From Chloroflexota bacterium (lineage in GTDB: Bacteria; Chloroflexota; Anaerolineae; Promineifilales; Promineifilaceae), in NCBI GenBank assembly GCA_022616275.1, contig JAKEFB010000191.1, positions 1 to 56,203 on the forward strand: 56,203 nucleotides of DNA, written 5' to 3'. A program made the position numbers and the translations under genes. Numbering within the stretch: the stretch's first letter is position 1; each line of letters starts with the position of its first letter. Shown here one piece after another: positions 42,247 through 50,949 of this stretch. Below the pieces are notes generated by a model. That model saw only the letters and a list, made by a program, of their open reading frames with translations. It did not search any database and was not told the DNA's origin.

Positions 42247-43947
42247 TCACCGTTGCCACGGCTCAAACTTCTCCAGGATTGAGCCGCCGATGAATTCGCG
42301 GAGGATGGAGTCGCTGGGGACGCCGTCGCCGGCGATGGGGTCGAACCACTGCAGGAAGGCCAGTAACCGGTTGGCCTCGACCCGCTCCGGCGTGCCAGGC
42401 TCGACCTGGAGCAGCAAGGGCTGGGCCAGGGCCTTGAGGACGGACAGTTCATAGACCAGGGCGGAGTTGAAGAAGACGTTGGCGTTGTTCTGGTGGGGAA
42501 AGATGTAGTTCTTTTCGCCCCGGCGGACGCTGGGCCAGCGGCGAATGGTAGCGGCGGCGGTGTAGCCCCGGTGGGCGGCGTCGCGGACAATGCGGCGCAG
42601 CATCCGGGTGTCGGTGGTCGGCACCCGGTTGTGCCGGTCCAGGTTCAACTGGGTAAAGGCGGAGATGAAGATGCGGTACATGGCTTCGGCCGGAATGCCC
42701 TCCACAGACCGGGGATTGAGGCCGTGAATGCCCTCGATGATGACGACGTGTTCGCGGCCGATTTTCAGCTCGCTGCCCGTCTCCCGCTGGCCGGTGTGGA
42801 AGTCGTAGCGGGGCTGGGTAATTGTCTGACCGGCCAGCAGCGCCTGCAAGTCGCGGCGGAAGAGAGGTACGTCTACGGCCTCCAAGGCTTCAAAGTCGTA
42901 CTGCCCATTCTCGTCCACCGGCGTGTCTTCACGGTTGACAAAATAGTTGTCCATGGCCACAGCCACCGGCTGGATGCCCTGGGCCAGCAACTGGATGGCC
43001 AGCCGCTTGCTAAAGGTCGTCTTGCCGGCCGAGGTGGGGCCGGAGATAAGGACCAGCTTCAACGCCGGCCGGCGGCCGGCAATGTCGGCGGCAATGGCCG
43101 CCAGTTGCCGCTCGTGGAGCGCCTCGGCGACCAGGATCACTTCCTGAGTACGGCCGGCGGCAATGGCCCGGTTCAGGGCAGCGACGCTGGGCACGCCGAC
43201 CACGTCCAGCCAGTCGTTATAGTCGCGGAAAACGCGGGCCAGGCGGGGCTCGTCTTCAAAAGGTTGCAGCCGGTCCGGCTCGTGGCGGCGCGGGAACTGG
43301 AGGATAAAGCCGTTGTGGTAATGGCGCAGATCAAACAGGTCCAGGTAACCGGTGCTGGAGACCATAAAGCCGTGGAAGTAATCGCGAACGCCGTTGATCT
43401 CGTAAAGCGTCAGGTAATCTTTGCGCCGCTTGGCAAACAGGTCGGCCTTTTCCAGGTCGCCGCTTTCATGGAACAGTTGCAGGGCTTCGTCCAGGGGCAG
43501 CCGCACCCGTTGGATGGGCAAATCGGCCTCGACCAGGGCCCGCATCCGGTCGCGCAGTTGGGCCAGTTCTTCGTCAGTCAGGCGGCGCCCGTCGCTGCGT
43601 TCACAGTAGTAGCCGCCAAGAGGCATGGAGTGGTGGACGGTGATGGTGTGCTCGGGGAAGAGTTCGGCCGCAGCGGCAATCATCAGGAAGCTGAGCGAAC
43701 GGCGGTAAATACGCACACCGTCGGAATCGGCCGTCGTGACCGGGTCCAGGGTGGCGTCGCCTGGCAGTTGGTGCGACAACTCCCGTAAATGGCCGTTCAC
43801 CAGGGCGGCGACGATCTGGCCGTTTGTTTTTGGCGCGGCGGCGCGCATAAAGGCTTCGACGGTCGAACCAGACGGGCCGTTAAAGGTCCGGCCGTCCATA
43901 AAACGGACCTGTATTTCTTGGCGAGGGGGGGCGGGCTTGATAGTCAT
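42247..43947 (-). CDS. Nucleoside (uridine) kinase with TGS and tRNA_SAD-like domains
   Basis: 566 residues. Residues about 10-80 form a TGS-like domain (EIQVRFMDGRTFNGPSGSTV), about 95-225 a threonyl-tRNA-synthetase-like second-additional-domain region (HSMPLGGYYCE, and YEINGVRDYFHGFMVSSTG), and 290-560 a uridine kinase-like P-loop domain, ISGPTSAGKTT at 301-311, with DNYF (Asp base) and EGIHGLNP. This three-part form is found in many bacteria as a putative uridine kinase. Nucleoside substrate is not certain. It overlaps the upstream gene by ATGA (43944-43947), so the two are coupled. Confidence 0.9.
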   Translation of the reverse strand: MTIKPAPPRQEIQVRFMDGRTFNGPSGSTVEAFMRAAAPKTNGQIVAALVNGHLRELSHQLPGDATLDPVTTADSDGVRIYRRSLSFLMIAAAAELFPEHTITVHHSMPLGGYYCERSDGRRLTDEELAQLRDRMRALVEADLPIQRVRLPLDEALQLFHESGDLEKADLFAKRRKDYLTLYEINGVRDYFHGFMVSSTGYLDLFDLRHYHNGFILQFPRRHEPDRLQPFEDEPRLARVFRDYNDWLDVVGVPSVAALNRAIAAGRTQEVILVAEALHERQLAAIAADIAGRRPALKLVLISGPTSAGKTTFSKRLAIQLLAQGIQPVAVAMDNYFVNREDTPVDENGQYDFEALEAVDVPLFRRDLQALLAGQTITQPRYDFHTGQRETGSELKIGREHVVIIEGIHGLNPRSVEGIPAEAMYRIFISAFTQLNLDRHNRVPTTDTRMLRRIVRDAAHRGYTAAATIRRWPSVRRGEKNYIFPHQNNANVFFNSALVYELSVLKALAQPLLLQVEPGTPERVEANRLLAFLQWFDPIAGDGVPSDSILREFIGGSILEKFEPWQR

Positions 43948-44708
43948 GTTGTACTTCCATCTGAAGTTAGGTAGCGGTGAATGAGGTCTACGCTTTCGTC
44001 TACGGCCGAGTGGAGCATGGCCTGGACCTGGTCGAGGGGGGCTTTGCCAAAGATCTGCTCTTCCATCCAGGCCGGCTCGGCCAGGTGGGCGGCAAAGTCG
44101 TCCGGGGACATAGAGAGTCGCCCGGCGTAAATCTGGACGGTGTGGATGGGCGCGCCCGGCTGCAACTGGGCCACCAACATCTCCTGCCAGCGAATCAAAT
44201 CGGCGTCGCCGGCAAAAGGCAGCCAGTTATCCGGCTCGGCGGCGGCCAGTGTGGCCCCGGCCGTTGCCGGCAGCGAGGCCAGGGCCAGCGTATCCAGGTA
44301 AGTCAACAGCGTGTTGTGGGCCAGGAAGCGCTGCCGGTGGTCCAGCCAACCGGGGGACTGGGCAAAGTAGGGTAGCAGCACTTCCCAATACCAGCGCAGG
44401 TCCAGCATCAGGTGGGCGCTGTAAGCGGCGATAAACACGGCCTGGTCGGGCGGCAAGCGATCAACGGCGGCCAGCTCGGGGTAATGAGCCAGCATCGTTT
44501 CGTGGGCCTGAGCCTCCGCCTGTGGCGGCAGGGTGTAAAAGTGTGTCGCCTCCCGGGGAACCCCGGAAATCGTCTGTACGTCCGGGGCTACGCTACCCAG
44601 GTAAAAAGCCGGAAAGTGGCCAATCACCTGATCACGAGCCGGCCCGGCCAGGGCCGGGTGAGCCCGGATCTGTTCGGCAACATGCAAGTGCATAAATGGT
44701 GTGGGCAT
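43944..44708 (-). CDS. Zinc-dependent phospholipase C-like protein
   Basis: 254 residues. His and Asp positions typical of the zinc-dependent phospholipase C/S1-nuclease fold appear in order: FMHLHVAE, GSVAPDVQ, THFYTLPP, and AYSAHLMLDLRWYW. There is no signal peptide, unlike secreted phospholipases, so an intracellular relative is likely. It is coupled to the nucleoside kinase by an ATGA overlap. Substrate unknown. Confidence 0.8.
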   Translation of the reverse strand: MPTPFMHLHVAEQIRAHPALAGPARDQVIGHFPAFYLGSVAPDVQTISGVPREATHFYTLPPQAEAQAHETMLAHYPELAAVDRLPPDQAVFIAAYSAHLMLDLRWYWEVLLPYFAQSPGWLDHRQRFLAHNTLLTYLDTLALASLPATAGATLAAAEPDNWLPFAGDADLIRWQEMLVAQLQPGAPIHTVQIYAGRLSMSPDDFAAHLAEPAWMEEQIFGKAPLDQVQAMLHSAVDESVDLIHRYLTSDGSTT

Positions 44709-44759
44709 AGTGAAATTGTAGCACGTCGTTGGGTCAGTTACCGGAAGGACTAACTTTTC

Positions 44760-44848
44760 ATCGCGAATATCGCGAATGAACGAATGACACGAATGATTCG
44801 TTTAAAATATTCGCGTCATTCGCCAGATTCGCGTTCATTCGCGATTTC
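44760..44848. repeat. CGCGAATGAACGAATG-type repeats, partly palindromic
   Basis: TCGCGAATATCGCGAATGAACGAATGACACGAATG is followed after about 10 nt by ATTCGCGTCATTCGCC...GCGTTCATTCGCGA, so the region can fold into a long imperfect stem. Related to 30972-31005 and to the CACGAATTACACGAATT family. Confidence 0.65.
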
Positions 44849-44868
44849 TCAGCGATGGTTTTTCCTCA

Positions 44869-45840
44869 TCAGCGGTGCCAGGAGGGGCAGGAGGAGGGGG
44901 CAAACCAGCGGGTGCTGAGCCGGCCGCGCAGCCGGCCCAGGCTGGGCAGGCAGGCCAGGATGACGCGGGGATTGCTTTTGCTCATCTTGCTCTCGGCCAG
45001 GCCCAGGCGCACCAGCAATTGGGTATCCACACTGTCGCCACTGGCGGCCGTGTCGCTGGTCACCGGCCGCACCAAGGCCAGGGGAACGGCGTAGCCTTTG
45101 ACGTAGTAGGCGTGCCCGTTCTCGTCCACAAAGTGGTAGACCAGGTGCCCGCCGTAAGTGTGCAGTCCAGAAACAGGCTCCCTGGGTAAGATGAGCGGCT
45201 CCATGGGAATGTGGCCGCGTGTAATCTCGGTAGCCACCGTCCACTGGGAGGCAATGTCCGGCGAGACGCCGGCCCGGGAAGCCACGGCCCGACCGTATTC
45301 GTCCAAGACGCGGTTGGCATACTCGCGAGGGACGCGGCTATTGACATAATCCCAGCCACCGGCATAGGCCGCCAGAGCGGCAGCAATGTCCCCGCCCGAC
45401 TGTTGGACAACCTCGGCCAGGATGGCTACGCCCCAGCTTAGGTTGATGGCCGGGTCGGCCAGTATCTCGGCCGAGGGTCGCCACTCCAGTCCCGGTCCGG
45501 CCGGCATCACGCCCATCAGGCCCACCGCCCCGGCCCGGCTGATGCCATACTGGTTGCCGTTTGACTCGGCGTTAATGACGGCGGCAATAAAGTCGGGGTC
45601 GAGGCCGTTCTTCCTGGCCTCCAGGTCAATTTGAACCGCCCACTGCTGGATGGTAGCTTCCCAAATGGGGGAGAGAATGTAGCCGTGGGTTTTGTCTCCC
45701 CGGCCGTTCTTTCCCTGGGCCACTACTGTTTTAATGCCTCTGGGCTGACTATTGGCCGGCCAGGCAACGAGCAAAATTACCGCTACCAGGGCAATTCGCA
45801 TCAGGCGGGTGTGTCTAAAGGCATTTCTCTTCTTTTCCAT
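44869..45840 (-). CDS. Secreted lytic transglycosylase (SLT-type)
   Basis: Cuts the glycan chains of peptidoglycan. About 323 residues from ATG at 45840; ATG 45846 is also possible. The N terminus is basic with a hydrophobic segment (MRIALVAVILLVAWPANS), so it is exported. The SLT domain (about 75-185) has the catalytic Glu in AAVINAESNGNQYGISRAGAVGLM and AYAGGWDYVNSRVPREYANRVL. A C-terminal beta region follows (GHLVYHFVDENGHAYYVKGYAVP). The last 25 residues are basic. Its short leader carries a promoter and an intrinsic terminator ending 16 nt before the start. Confidence 0.9.
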   Translation of the reverse strand: MEKKRNAFRHTRLMRIALVAVILLVAWPANSQPRGIKTVVAQGKNGRGDKTHGYILSPIWEATIQQWAVQIDLEARKNGLDPDFIAAVINAESNGNQYGISRAGAVGLMGVMPAGPGLEWRPSAEILADPAINLSWGVAILAEVVQQSGGDIAAALAAYAGGWDYVNSRVPREYANRVLDEYGRAVASRAGVSPDIASQWTVATEITRGHIPMEPLILPREPVSGLHTYGGHLVYHFVDENGHAYYVKGYAVPLALVRPVTSDTAASGDSVDTQLLVRLGLAESKMSKSNPRVILACLPSLGRLRGRLSTRWFAPSSCPSWHR

Positions 45841-45860
45841 TGGCATTGAGACCCAAGAAT

Positions 45861-45897
45861 AAAAACGTCTCTCCCAGACGCTGCCCAAGAGAGACGT
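45861..45897 (-). terminator. Intrinsic terminator in the lytic transglycosylase leader
   Basis: On the minus strand ACGTCTCTC and GAGAGACGT form a perfect 9-bp stem (arms 45889-45897 and 45865-45873) with a 15-nt loop, followed by a T-run (45865-45861). It lies between a promoter-like sequence and the gene start, so it either ends the upstream transcript or acts as an attenuator. Confidence 0.75.
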
Positions 45898-45920
45898 GCG
45901 GTCCTATACTATCCAGGAGC

Positions 45921-45949
45921 ATTCTAACAGAGGTCATGGAAGAGGGCAA
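45921..45949 (-). promoter_or_regulatory. Candidate promoter upstream of the lytic transglycosylase leader
   Basis: TTGCCC (45949-45944) and TAGAAT (45926-45921) on the minus strand are 17 nt apart. This would give a leader of about 70 nt that includes the terminator at 45861-45897. Confidence 0.45.
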
Positions 45950-45956
45950 GAGGCAG

Positions 45957-46022
45957 AGGCGGGTAGGCGAGTAGGCGAGTGACGGGTGGATGGGTGACTC
46001 GCAAACTCGCAGACTCGCAAAC
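45957..46022. repeat. GCGAGTAGGCGAGT / ACTCGCAAACTCGC repeat hairpin
   Basis: GGCGAGTAGGCGAGTGACGGG at 45960-45985 is broadly complementary to GACTCGCAAACTCGCAGACTCGC at 45994-46018. Same words as at 13448 and 41112. Confidence 0.6.
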
Positions 46023-46547
46023 TTAGTCCTCATTACTCCTCAGGAGGGCCAGGCTAAAGGTGGGTTTGAGGGCGGGGTTGACCTGCCACCAGGTTAGTTG
46101 GGCGTGGCGGAGGGGTAAGGTAATGCCGGCCGGCCGGCGGGTGCGGGCTATTCCTGTCACCTGGTCATCCGGCAGCAGCACAGCTTCGAGGGGTGCGCCG
46201 GCCGCCAGGGGAGCGGCCGGGTCGGCGGCGGCGTAGCAGGAATAGCGAGCGGTCAGTTCCAGCTCCTTCAAAAAGTATTGCTGCGGCCGGCCCTGTAAGT
46301 CGAAGCCAAAGACCTCGGCCCGAGGGAAGTAGGGGCCGTTCTCCCGTAGCCAGCCAAACATCTCTTGGCCCCTGATCTCTTTGCCCCAATCGTCCAGGAC
46401 CACGGCTGGAACAATTTGCCGTTCCAGGTCCAGCGCCAGCAGGGCAAAGCGCAAGTAAACGGGGCCGGCCGTCTCTTCCAGCCACAACGCCGCCCGGCCG
46501 GCCTCGACCCACAGCGTTCCGGCGACGCGTTGTTGGTAAGCGTACAC
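46023..46547 (-). CDS. Hypothetical protein
   Basis: About 174 residues from GTG at 46547, which overlaps the upstream stop by one base; an ATG at 46601 would add 18 residues that overlap the neighbour. No family recognised. The sequence is mixed alpha/beta with many Ala, Leu and Glu, and two short Pro/Ala-rich stretches (ADPAAPLAAGAPLEAVLLPDD in part). A conserved-looking segment is GTLWVEAGRAALWLEETAGPVYL. Adjacent to the secreted beta-propeller on one side and a repeat hairpin on the other. Confidence 0.55.
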   Translation of the reverse strand: MYAYQQRVAGTLWVEAGRAALWLEETAGPVYLRFALLALDLERQIVPAVVLDDWGKEIRGQEMFGWLRENGPYFPRAEVFGFDLQGRPQQYFLKELELTARYSCYAAADPAAPLAAGAPLEAVLLPDDQVTGIARTRRPAGITLPLRHAQLTWWQVNPALKPTFSLALLRSNED

Positions 46548-47707
46548 TACGGCTTCAACAAGACCGGCAAGTAAAGGTTTATCGCTATACTTGTCAGCCA
46601 ATCCGGCGCGACGGCGATCACATTTGGATTGCGGGCCGGATCAATGTCAATGGCGTCTACCTGCTGCAAAGTGGCCACTTCAATCACCAGAATGGCATCG
46701 TGGTCGGTGGCAAAGTTGACGTCGCCCGAGGGAACGTAGGCGTAGAGGCCATCGCTGCTAACGTCCACGTCACGCGGGTCGGGCAGGTCGGCGCTCCAGG
46801 GGACAGAGATGGGGATGGTAGTGGTTACGGCGCCAGCGGCCGTGTCAATGACGGAAACGTTGTGCGAGTCCTCGTTGGCGACAAACAGGAGCGAGCCATC
46901 GGGCGTGAGGTCAACCCCCCAGGGGTCGTCGCCGACGGTGATGCTGTCCACGACGGTCAACGAGGCCACGTCCACCAGGTGTATCTGGTCTGTGCCCCGG
47001 TCGGCGACGTAAATGATCGTCCCGGTGGGGTCGAGCACCAGATCCCACAGGCTGGTGCCAGCGTCAATTTCGTCAATGACCTGCCCGCTGGCCGGATCAA
47101 CGACGAAGAGGTAATCGTCGTACCAGTCCACCATGTAAATCTGGCCGTTGAAGGGGTTGAAGGCCATTTTGCCCGGTTCTGGCGATGGCGTCAGCGTTGA
47201 AGTTATTAGAAACGAAGTACTAATGGCGTAACTGGCGGTATCAATCACGGTTAGATCCTGGCTGTCGCGGCTGCTGACGTAGGCCAGGGCGCCGTCCTGG
47301 CCGAAGATCAGGTCAACCGGGTAGTCGCCCACAGCAGTGATTCGCTCGGTGATGGTCAGCGCGGTCGTGTCCACGACGACGACGCTGTCGCCCGAATTAC
47401 CGACGACCCAGACCTCGCCGCCGTCCAGGGTCATAGTGGCGTCGTAAGGATAATCTCCCTCCGGCAACAGGCTAAAGGTGGTGGTCAACGTGTTGCTGCC
47501 CAGATCGAAAATGGCCATCTGGTCGGTGCCGATAGGCGTCCCGTTGTAAAGGGTCGTTCCGGTAAAGCCGAAGTTGCCGCCGGCACGGGGAGCGTTTACC
47601 ATGACCGTAGACAGCGCCGCCCTGGTTCGCGGCGCCGCCCAAACCAAGGCACACAAAGAAGCAATCACCAATAAAACCGTTGCATGCCGCTTCATTTGGG
47701 TATTCAT
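46547..47707 (-). CDS. Secreted YncE-like seven-bladed beta-propeller protein
   Basis: 386 residues from ATG at 47707 (MNTQMKRHATVLLV), preceded by AGAGGAGAG. A signal peptide ends near APRTRA. YVTN/YncE-like blades follow: GGEVWVVGNSGDSVVVVDT, GALAYVSSRDSQDLTVIDTA, GTIIYVADRGTDQIHLVD, GSLLFVANEDSHNVSVIDTA and others. The C terminus NLYLPVLLKP is of the YLP(V/L)(L/I)LK type common at the ends of Chloroflexota secreted proteins; a sorting role for it is only suspected. Ligand unknown. Two tandem hairpins (47732-47774) lie just upstream. Confidence 0.85.
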   Translation of the reverse strand: MNTQMKRHATVLLVIASLCALVWAAPRTRAALSTVMVNAPRAGGNFGFTGTTLYNGTPIGTDQMAIFDLGSNTLTTTFSLLPEGDYPYDATMTLDGGEVWVVGNSGDSVVVVDTTALTITERITAVGDYPVDLIFGQDGALAYVSSRDSQDLTVIDTASYAISTSFLITSTLTPSPEPGKMAFNPFNGQIYMVDWYDDYLFVVDPASGQVIDEIDAGTSLWDLVLDPTGTIIYVADRGTDQIHLVDVASLTVVDSITVGDDPWGVDLTPDGSLLFVANEDSHNVSVIDTAAGAVTTTIPISVPWSADLPDPRDVDVSSDGLYAYVPSGDVNFATDHDAILVIEVATLQQVDAIDIDPARNPNVIAVAPDWLTSIAINLYLPVLLKP

Positions 47708-47731
47708 GGTGCTCTCCTCTGGCATAAAGGA

Positions 47732-47774
47732 GGTCGCATCCAAGGATGCGACCGGCGGCATCTGAGGATGCCGC
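47732..47774. repeat. Two tandem hairpins (GGATGC type) upstream of the propeller gene
   Basis: GGTCGCATCC-AA-GGATGCGACC (47732-47753) and GCGGCATC-TGAG-GATGCCGC (47755-47774). Related GCGGGC-AGGAT-GCCCGC occurs at about 9157-9173. No T-run. They lie between pckA and the propeller gene on the same strand. Confidence 0.7.
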
Positions 47775-47800
47775 GCTCCAGACAATACAGGTGCGGCCGG

Positions 47801-49408
47801 TTACACCCTTGGCCCAGCCGTCCGAATGTCTGCGGCGACGCCGTCGGCAAATTGGTCAAAATTCTCGACAAACATGCGAGCCAGTCTGGCGGCCTGGGCG
47901 TCGTACTCCTCCGGGTTTTGCCAGGTCTGGCGCGGCCGGAGGGCTTCGTCTGGCACATCCTCGACGTGAGCGGGGATGCGCAAACCGAAAATCGGGTCCT
48001 CGACCAGCTCCACGTTATCCAGCTCGCCGCCCAGGGCGGCCGTAACCATACGCCGGGTGTAGCTCAACTTCATCCGGCTGCCAACGCCGTAAGGGCCGCC
48101 GGTCCAGCCAGTATTTACCAGCCAGACCCTGGCCTGGAGGCGTTCCAGCTTTTCGCCCAGCAGCCTGGCGTAGGCGCCGGGATGGAGCGGCATGAAAGGC
48201 GCACCGAAACAGACGCTGAAGGTGGCTTTCGGCTCGGTAATACCACGCTCGGTGCCGGCCACCTTGGCGGTGTAACCGCTGAGGAAGTGGTACATGGCCT
48301 GGGCTCCGGTCAGGCGGCTGATGGGCGGCAGGACGCCAAAGGCGTCGGCGGTGAGGAAAATGATGTGGCGCGGGTGGCCGGCCGTGCCGCTGAGGTCTAC
48401 ATTGCCGATGTGGGTCAACGGGTAACTGGCCCGCGTATTCTCAGTCAGCGAATCGTCGTCCAGGTCTATGCGGCGGATCTCGGCGTCGTAGGCCACGTTT
48501 TCCAGGATGGTGCCAAAACGGCGCGTGGTGTCGTAGATTTCCGGTTCGCCCTTGGGGTCCAGCCGAATGACCTTGGCGTAGCAGCCACCCTCAAAGTTGA
48601 ACACACCGTCGTCGCTCCAGCCGTGTTCGTCGTCGCCGATGAGTGTCCGCTGCGGGTCATTGCTCAGGGTGGTCTTGCCTGTGCCGCTGAGGCCAAAGAA
48701 GAGGGCCACGTCGTCCGCGTCCCGGCCGTAATTGGCGCTGCAGTGCATGCTCATTACGCCGCGTTTGGGCAGGTAGTAGTTCATGGCGGTGAAAATGCTT
48801 TTCTTGATCTCGCCGGCATAGGCCGTTCCGCCAATCAGCACCAGGCGCTTACCGAAATCCACCAGGATGAAGGTCTGGCTGTTGGTCCCATCAAACTGGG
48901 GGTCGGCGTGAAACTGGGGCATGTCAATGACGGTGAATTCCGGCACGAAGCGGTGGAGCTTTTCCGGGTTCATCTCGCGCAGAAACATGTTGCGGGCAAA
49001 GAGGTTGTGCCAGGCAAACTCGGTCATCACCCGTACGGGCATCCGGTAGTTGGGATCGGCGCCCGCGTAGCCGTCAAAGACAAAGAGGTCCCGGTTTTGG
49101 AGGTAGGCCTGGATCCGACGGAGCAGGTTATCGAATTTCTCCTGGTCAATCGGCCGGTTGACCTTGCCCCACCAGATGTCTTTCTCGCTGGTCGGCTCTT
49201 TGACGACAAATTTGTCGTTGGGCGAACGGCCGGTGTGGTCGCCGGTCCGGACAATCAGTGGTCCCAGGTGGGCTATAACCGCCTCGCGGCGGCGCACAGC
49301 CTGTTCATATAACATTGGAGTAGTCAGGTGCCAGTAGACGGTGTTGGCATTGCGAATGCCATGATTTTCAACGCCATAACTGCTTGCAGATGCGCCAAAG
49401 TTTTGCAT
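47801..49408 (-). CDS. pckA: Phosphoenolpyruvate carboxykinase (ATP)
   Basis: Converts oxaloacetate and ATP to phosphoenolpyruvate, the entry to gluconeogenesis. 535 residues, the usual length for the ATP form. Landmarks are [10 protein letters not shown] near residue 60, the P-loop GLSGTGKTT (239-247), Walker B-like [20 protein letters not shown] and the PEP-binding region [20 protein letters not shown] lies 6 nt before the ATG. An upstream dispersed hairpin (49452-49504) separates it from the dehydrogenase region. Confidence 0.97.
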   Translation of the reverse strand: MQNFGASASSYGVENHGIRNANTVYWHLTTPMLYEQAVRRREAVIAHLGPLIVRTGDHTGRSPNDKFVVKEPTSEKDIWWGKVNRPIDQEKFDNLLRRIQAYLQNRDLFVFDGYAGADPNYRMPVRVMTEFAWHNLFARNMFLREMNPEKLHRFVPEFTVIDMPQFHADPQFDGTNSQTFILVDFGKRLVLIGGTAYAGEIKKSIFTAMNYYLPKRGVMSMHCSANYGRDADDVALFFGLSGTGKTTLSNDPQRTLIGDDEHGWSDDGVFNFEGGCYAKVIRLDPKGEPEIYDTTRRFGTILENVAYDAEIRRIDLDDDSLTENTRASYPLTHIGNVDLSGTAGHPRHIIFLTADAFGVLPPISRLTGAQAMYHFLSGYTAKVAGTERGITEPKATFSVCFGAPFMPLHPGAYARLLGEKLERLQARVWLVNTGWTGGPYGVGSRMKLSYTRRMVTAALGGELDNVELVEDPIFGLRIPAHVEDVPDEALRPRQTWQNPEEYDAQAARLARMFVENFDQFADGVAADIRTAGPRV

Positions 49409-49451
49409 GAGGTTCTCCTTCTTTCCACTAGGAGTATAATGTCGTAGTCTT

Positions 49452-49504
49452 AGGTGACTGTCACTGAAGGTGACTGAGTCACTTTTTGGAAGTGACGGCC
49501 ACCT
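49452..49504. repeat. GGTGACTGTCACT inverted repeat, copy 2
   Basis: AGGTGACTGTCACT (49452-49465) against AGTGACGGCCACCT (49491-49504), with two mispaired positions. Inner words CACTTTTTGGAAGTGAC are shared with the element at 33776-33851. Confidence 0.75.
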
Positions 49505-49584
49505 CTGGCAGGTTGTTAAAAGGAATTCTGCCAGTCAATAGTTTACTCGCTTGTGATACAATGCACAAGCACTATTGGGAAAAA

Positions 49585-49650
49585 AACCTCCCGGAGGTTG
49601 GCGATTGCGCCGGGCCGCCCGGCGACCATCGCTTTAACCTCCGGGAGGTC
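49585..49650. repeat. AACCTCC palindrome pair, copy 3 (with a 36-nt insertion)
   Basis: AACCTCCCGGAGGTT (49585-49599) and AACCTCCGGGAGGTC (49636-49650). Unlike the other two copies, 36 nt of GCGCCGGGCCGCCCGGCG-type palindromic DNA lie between them. The right half ends 13 nt before the next gene's start and may supply its ribosome binding site. Confidence 0.8.
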
Positions 49651-49663
49651 AGGTAGGGATAAG

Positions 49664-50695
49664 ATGAAAGCCATTGTTTTTCACCAACACGGAAAGCTGG
49701 ATCAAGTTGAGTATAGCGACGTCCCCCGGCCAACTATTGGGCCGGACGAGGTTTTGCTGGAAGTCAAGGCGGCCGCGCTCAACCGGCTTGATTTGTGGGT
49801 GGTAGAGGGCTGGCGCGGCCTCAACCTGGCCCTGCCCCACGTGATGGGCTGCGACGGGGCTGGCGTGGTGGCCGAAGTGGGCGGTAACGTTACGGACTTT
49901 GCCGTAGGGGACCGGGTGGCAGTGAACCCAACCCGGAGCTGCGGCCGGTGCGACTTTTGCCTGAGCGGCCGGGACCAGATGTGCGACCAATTTGCACTCT
50001 TTGGCGAACATTTGCCGGGCTTTTACGCCGAATATCAGGCTGTACCGGCCCGCAACCTGCTCAAGCTGCCCGATCACGTGCCCTTTGAGGTGGCCGCGGC
50101 CGCTTCGCTGGTCTATGTCACCGCCTGGCACTCGCTCATTAGCCGGGGCCGGTTCCAGGCCGGTGAAGATATCCTCGTCGTCGGGGCCGGCGGAGGGGTA
50201 AACACGGCCACTATTGAAATCGCCCGGCTGGCCGGGGCCAGGATGATCTACGTGGTTGGTTCCAGCGACGAGAAATTGATGCAGGCCCGCCGACTGGGGG
50301 CCGACGTGACCATCAACCGCCACCAGGAAGATTGGGGCAAGGCTGTCTTTCAGGCGACCGGCCGCCAGGGGGTAGACGTCGTCGTGGATAACGTGGGAGC
50401 AGCGACGTACCAGATCTCGCTCCGCTCGCTCAAGCGCGGCGGCCGGTTGTTGACGGTAGGTAATACCAGCGGCCCCAAATTCGAGTTTGACAACCGCTAT
50501 ATCTTTGGCAAGCACCTGAGCATTATCGGCAGCACGATGGGGCCACGCCAGGATTACGACAAGGTAATGGGGCTGGTTTTCGACGGCCGGCTGAAGCCGG
50601 CTATTGACACCATTTACCCCCTCAGCGGAGGAGTAACGGCTCTACGGCGGATGGAGCAGGGAGAGCTGGCAGGCAAGCTTGTCCTGAAGCCTTAG
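49664..50695 (+). CDS. Zinc-type medium-chain dehydrogenase (quinone oxidoreductase-like)
   Basis: 343 residues from ATG at 49664, after AGGGATAAG. Structural zinc Cys are in NPTRSCGRCDFCLSGRDQMC (four Cys). The Rossmann motif VVGAGGGVNTATIE binds NAD(P)H, followed by VVGSSDEKLMQARRLGADVTIN. The catalytic-zinc residues of alcohol dehydrogenases are not clear (ALNRLDLWVVEG where a Cys would be expected), as in quinone reductase/crotonyl-CoA reductase-like members. Substrate unknown. A longer frame to 49553 lies in repeat DNA and is unlikely to be used. Confidence 0.9.
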   Translation: MKAIVFHQHGKLDQVEYSDVPRPTIGPDEVLLEVKAAALNRLDLWVVEGWRGLNLALPHVMGCDGAGVVAEVGGNVTDFAVGDRVAVNPTRSCGRCDFCLSGRDQMCDQFALFGEHLPGFYAEYQAVPARNLLKLPDHVPFEVAAAASLVYVTAWHSLISRGRFQAGEDILVVGAGGGVNTATIEIARLAGARMIYVVGSSDEKLMQARRLGADVTINRHQEDWGKAVFQATGRQGVDVVVDNVGAATYQISLRSLKRGGRLLTVGNTSGPKFEFDNRYIFGKHLSIIGSTMGPRQDYDKVMGLVFDGRLKPAIDTIYPLSGGVTALRRMEQGELAGKLVLKP

Positions 50696-50949
50696 GGGGC
50701 GGACTTTGGATTTTAGATTTTGGATTTTGGATTTTGGATTTGTGCCCCCTGCCCCGAGTCCGCCAAATGGGCAGAGTGTCCTATTTAATTTTCACGACTT
50801 GTCTGGCAAACTATAAGGGCAGCGTTTCGCTAAGTCGGCGTTTCGCTGGCTGGTGGGTGGCCCGGCCGGCTGATATCGGACGTGCCAGCAGCCGGCCCAT
50901 CAGGCCCACATCTCCTTCGTGTTGCAGGAGACCCGACGAAGTTTCAGGC

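Noticed and set aside
50734-50949. Longer N terminus of the sensor kinase
   Set aside because: The 72 extra codons are Arg/Ser/Pro-rich without membrane or domain features and have no ribosome binding site; the membrane region begins right after ATG 50950.
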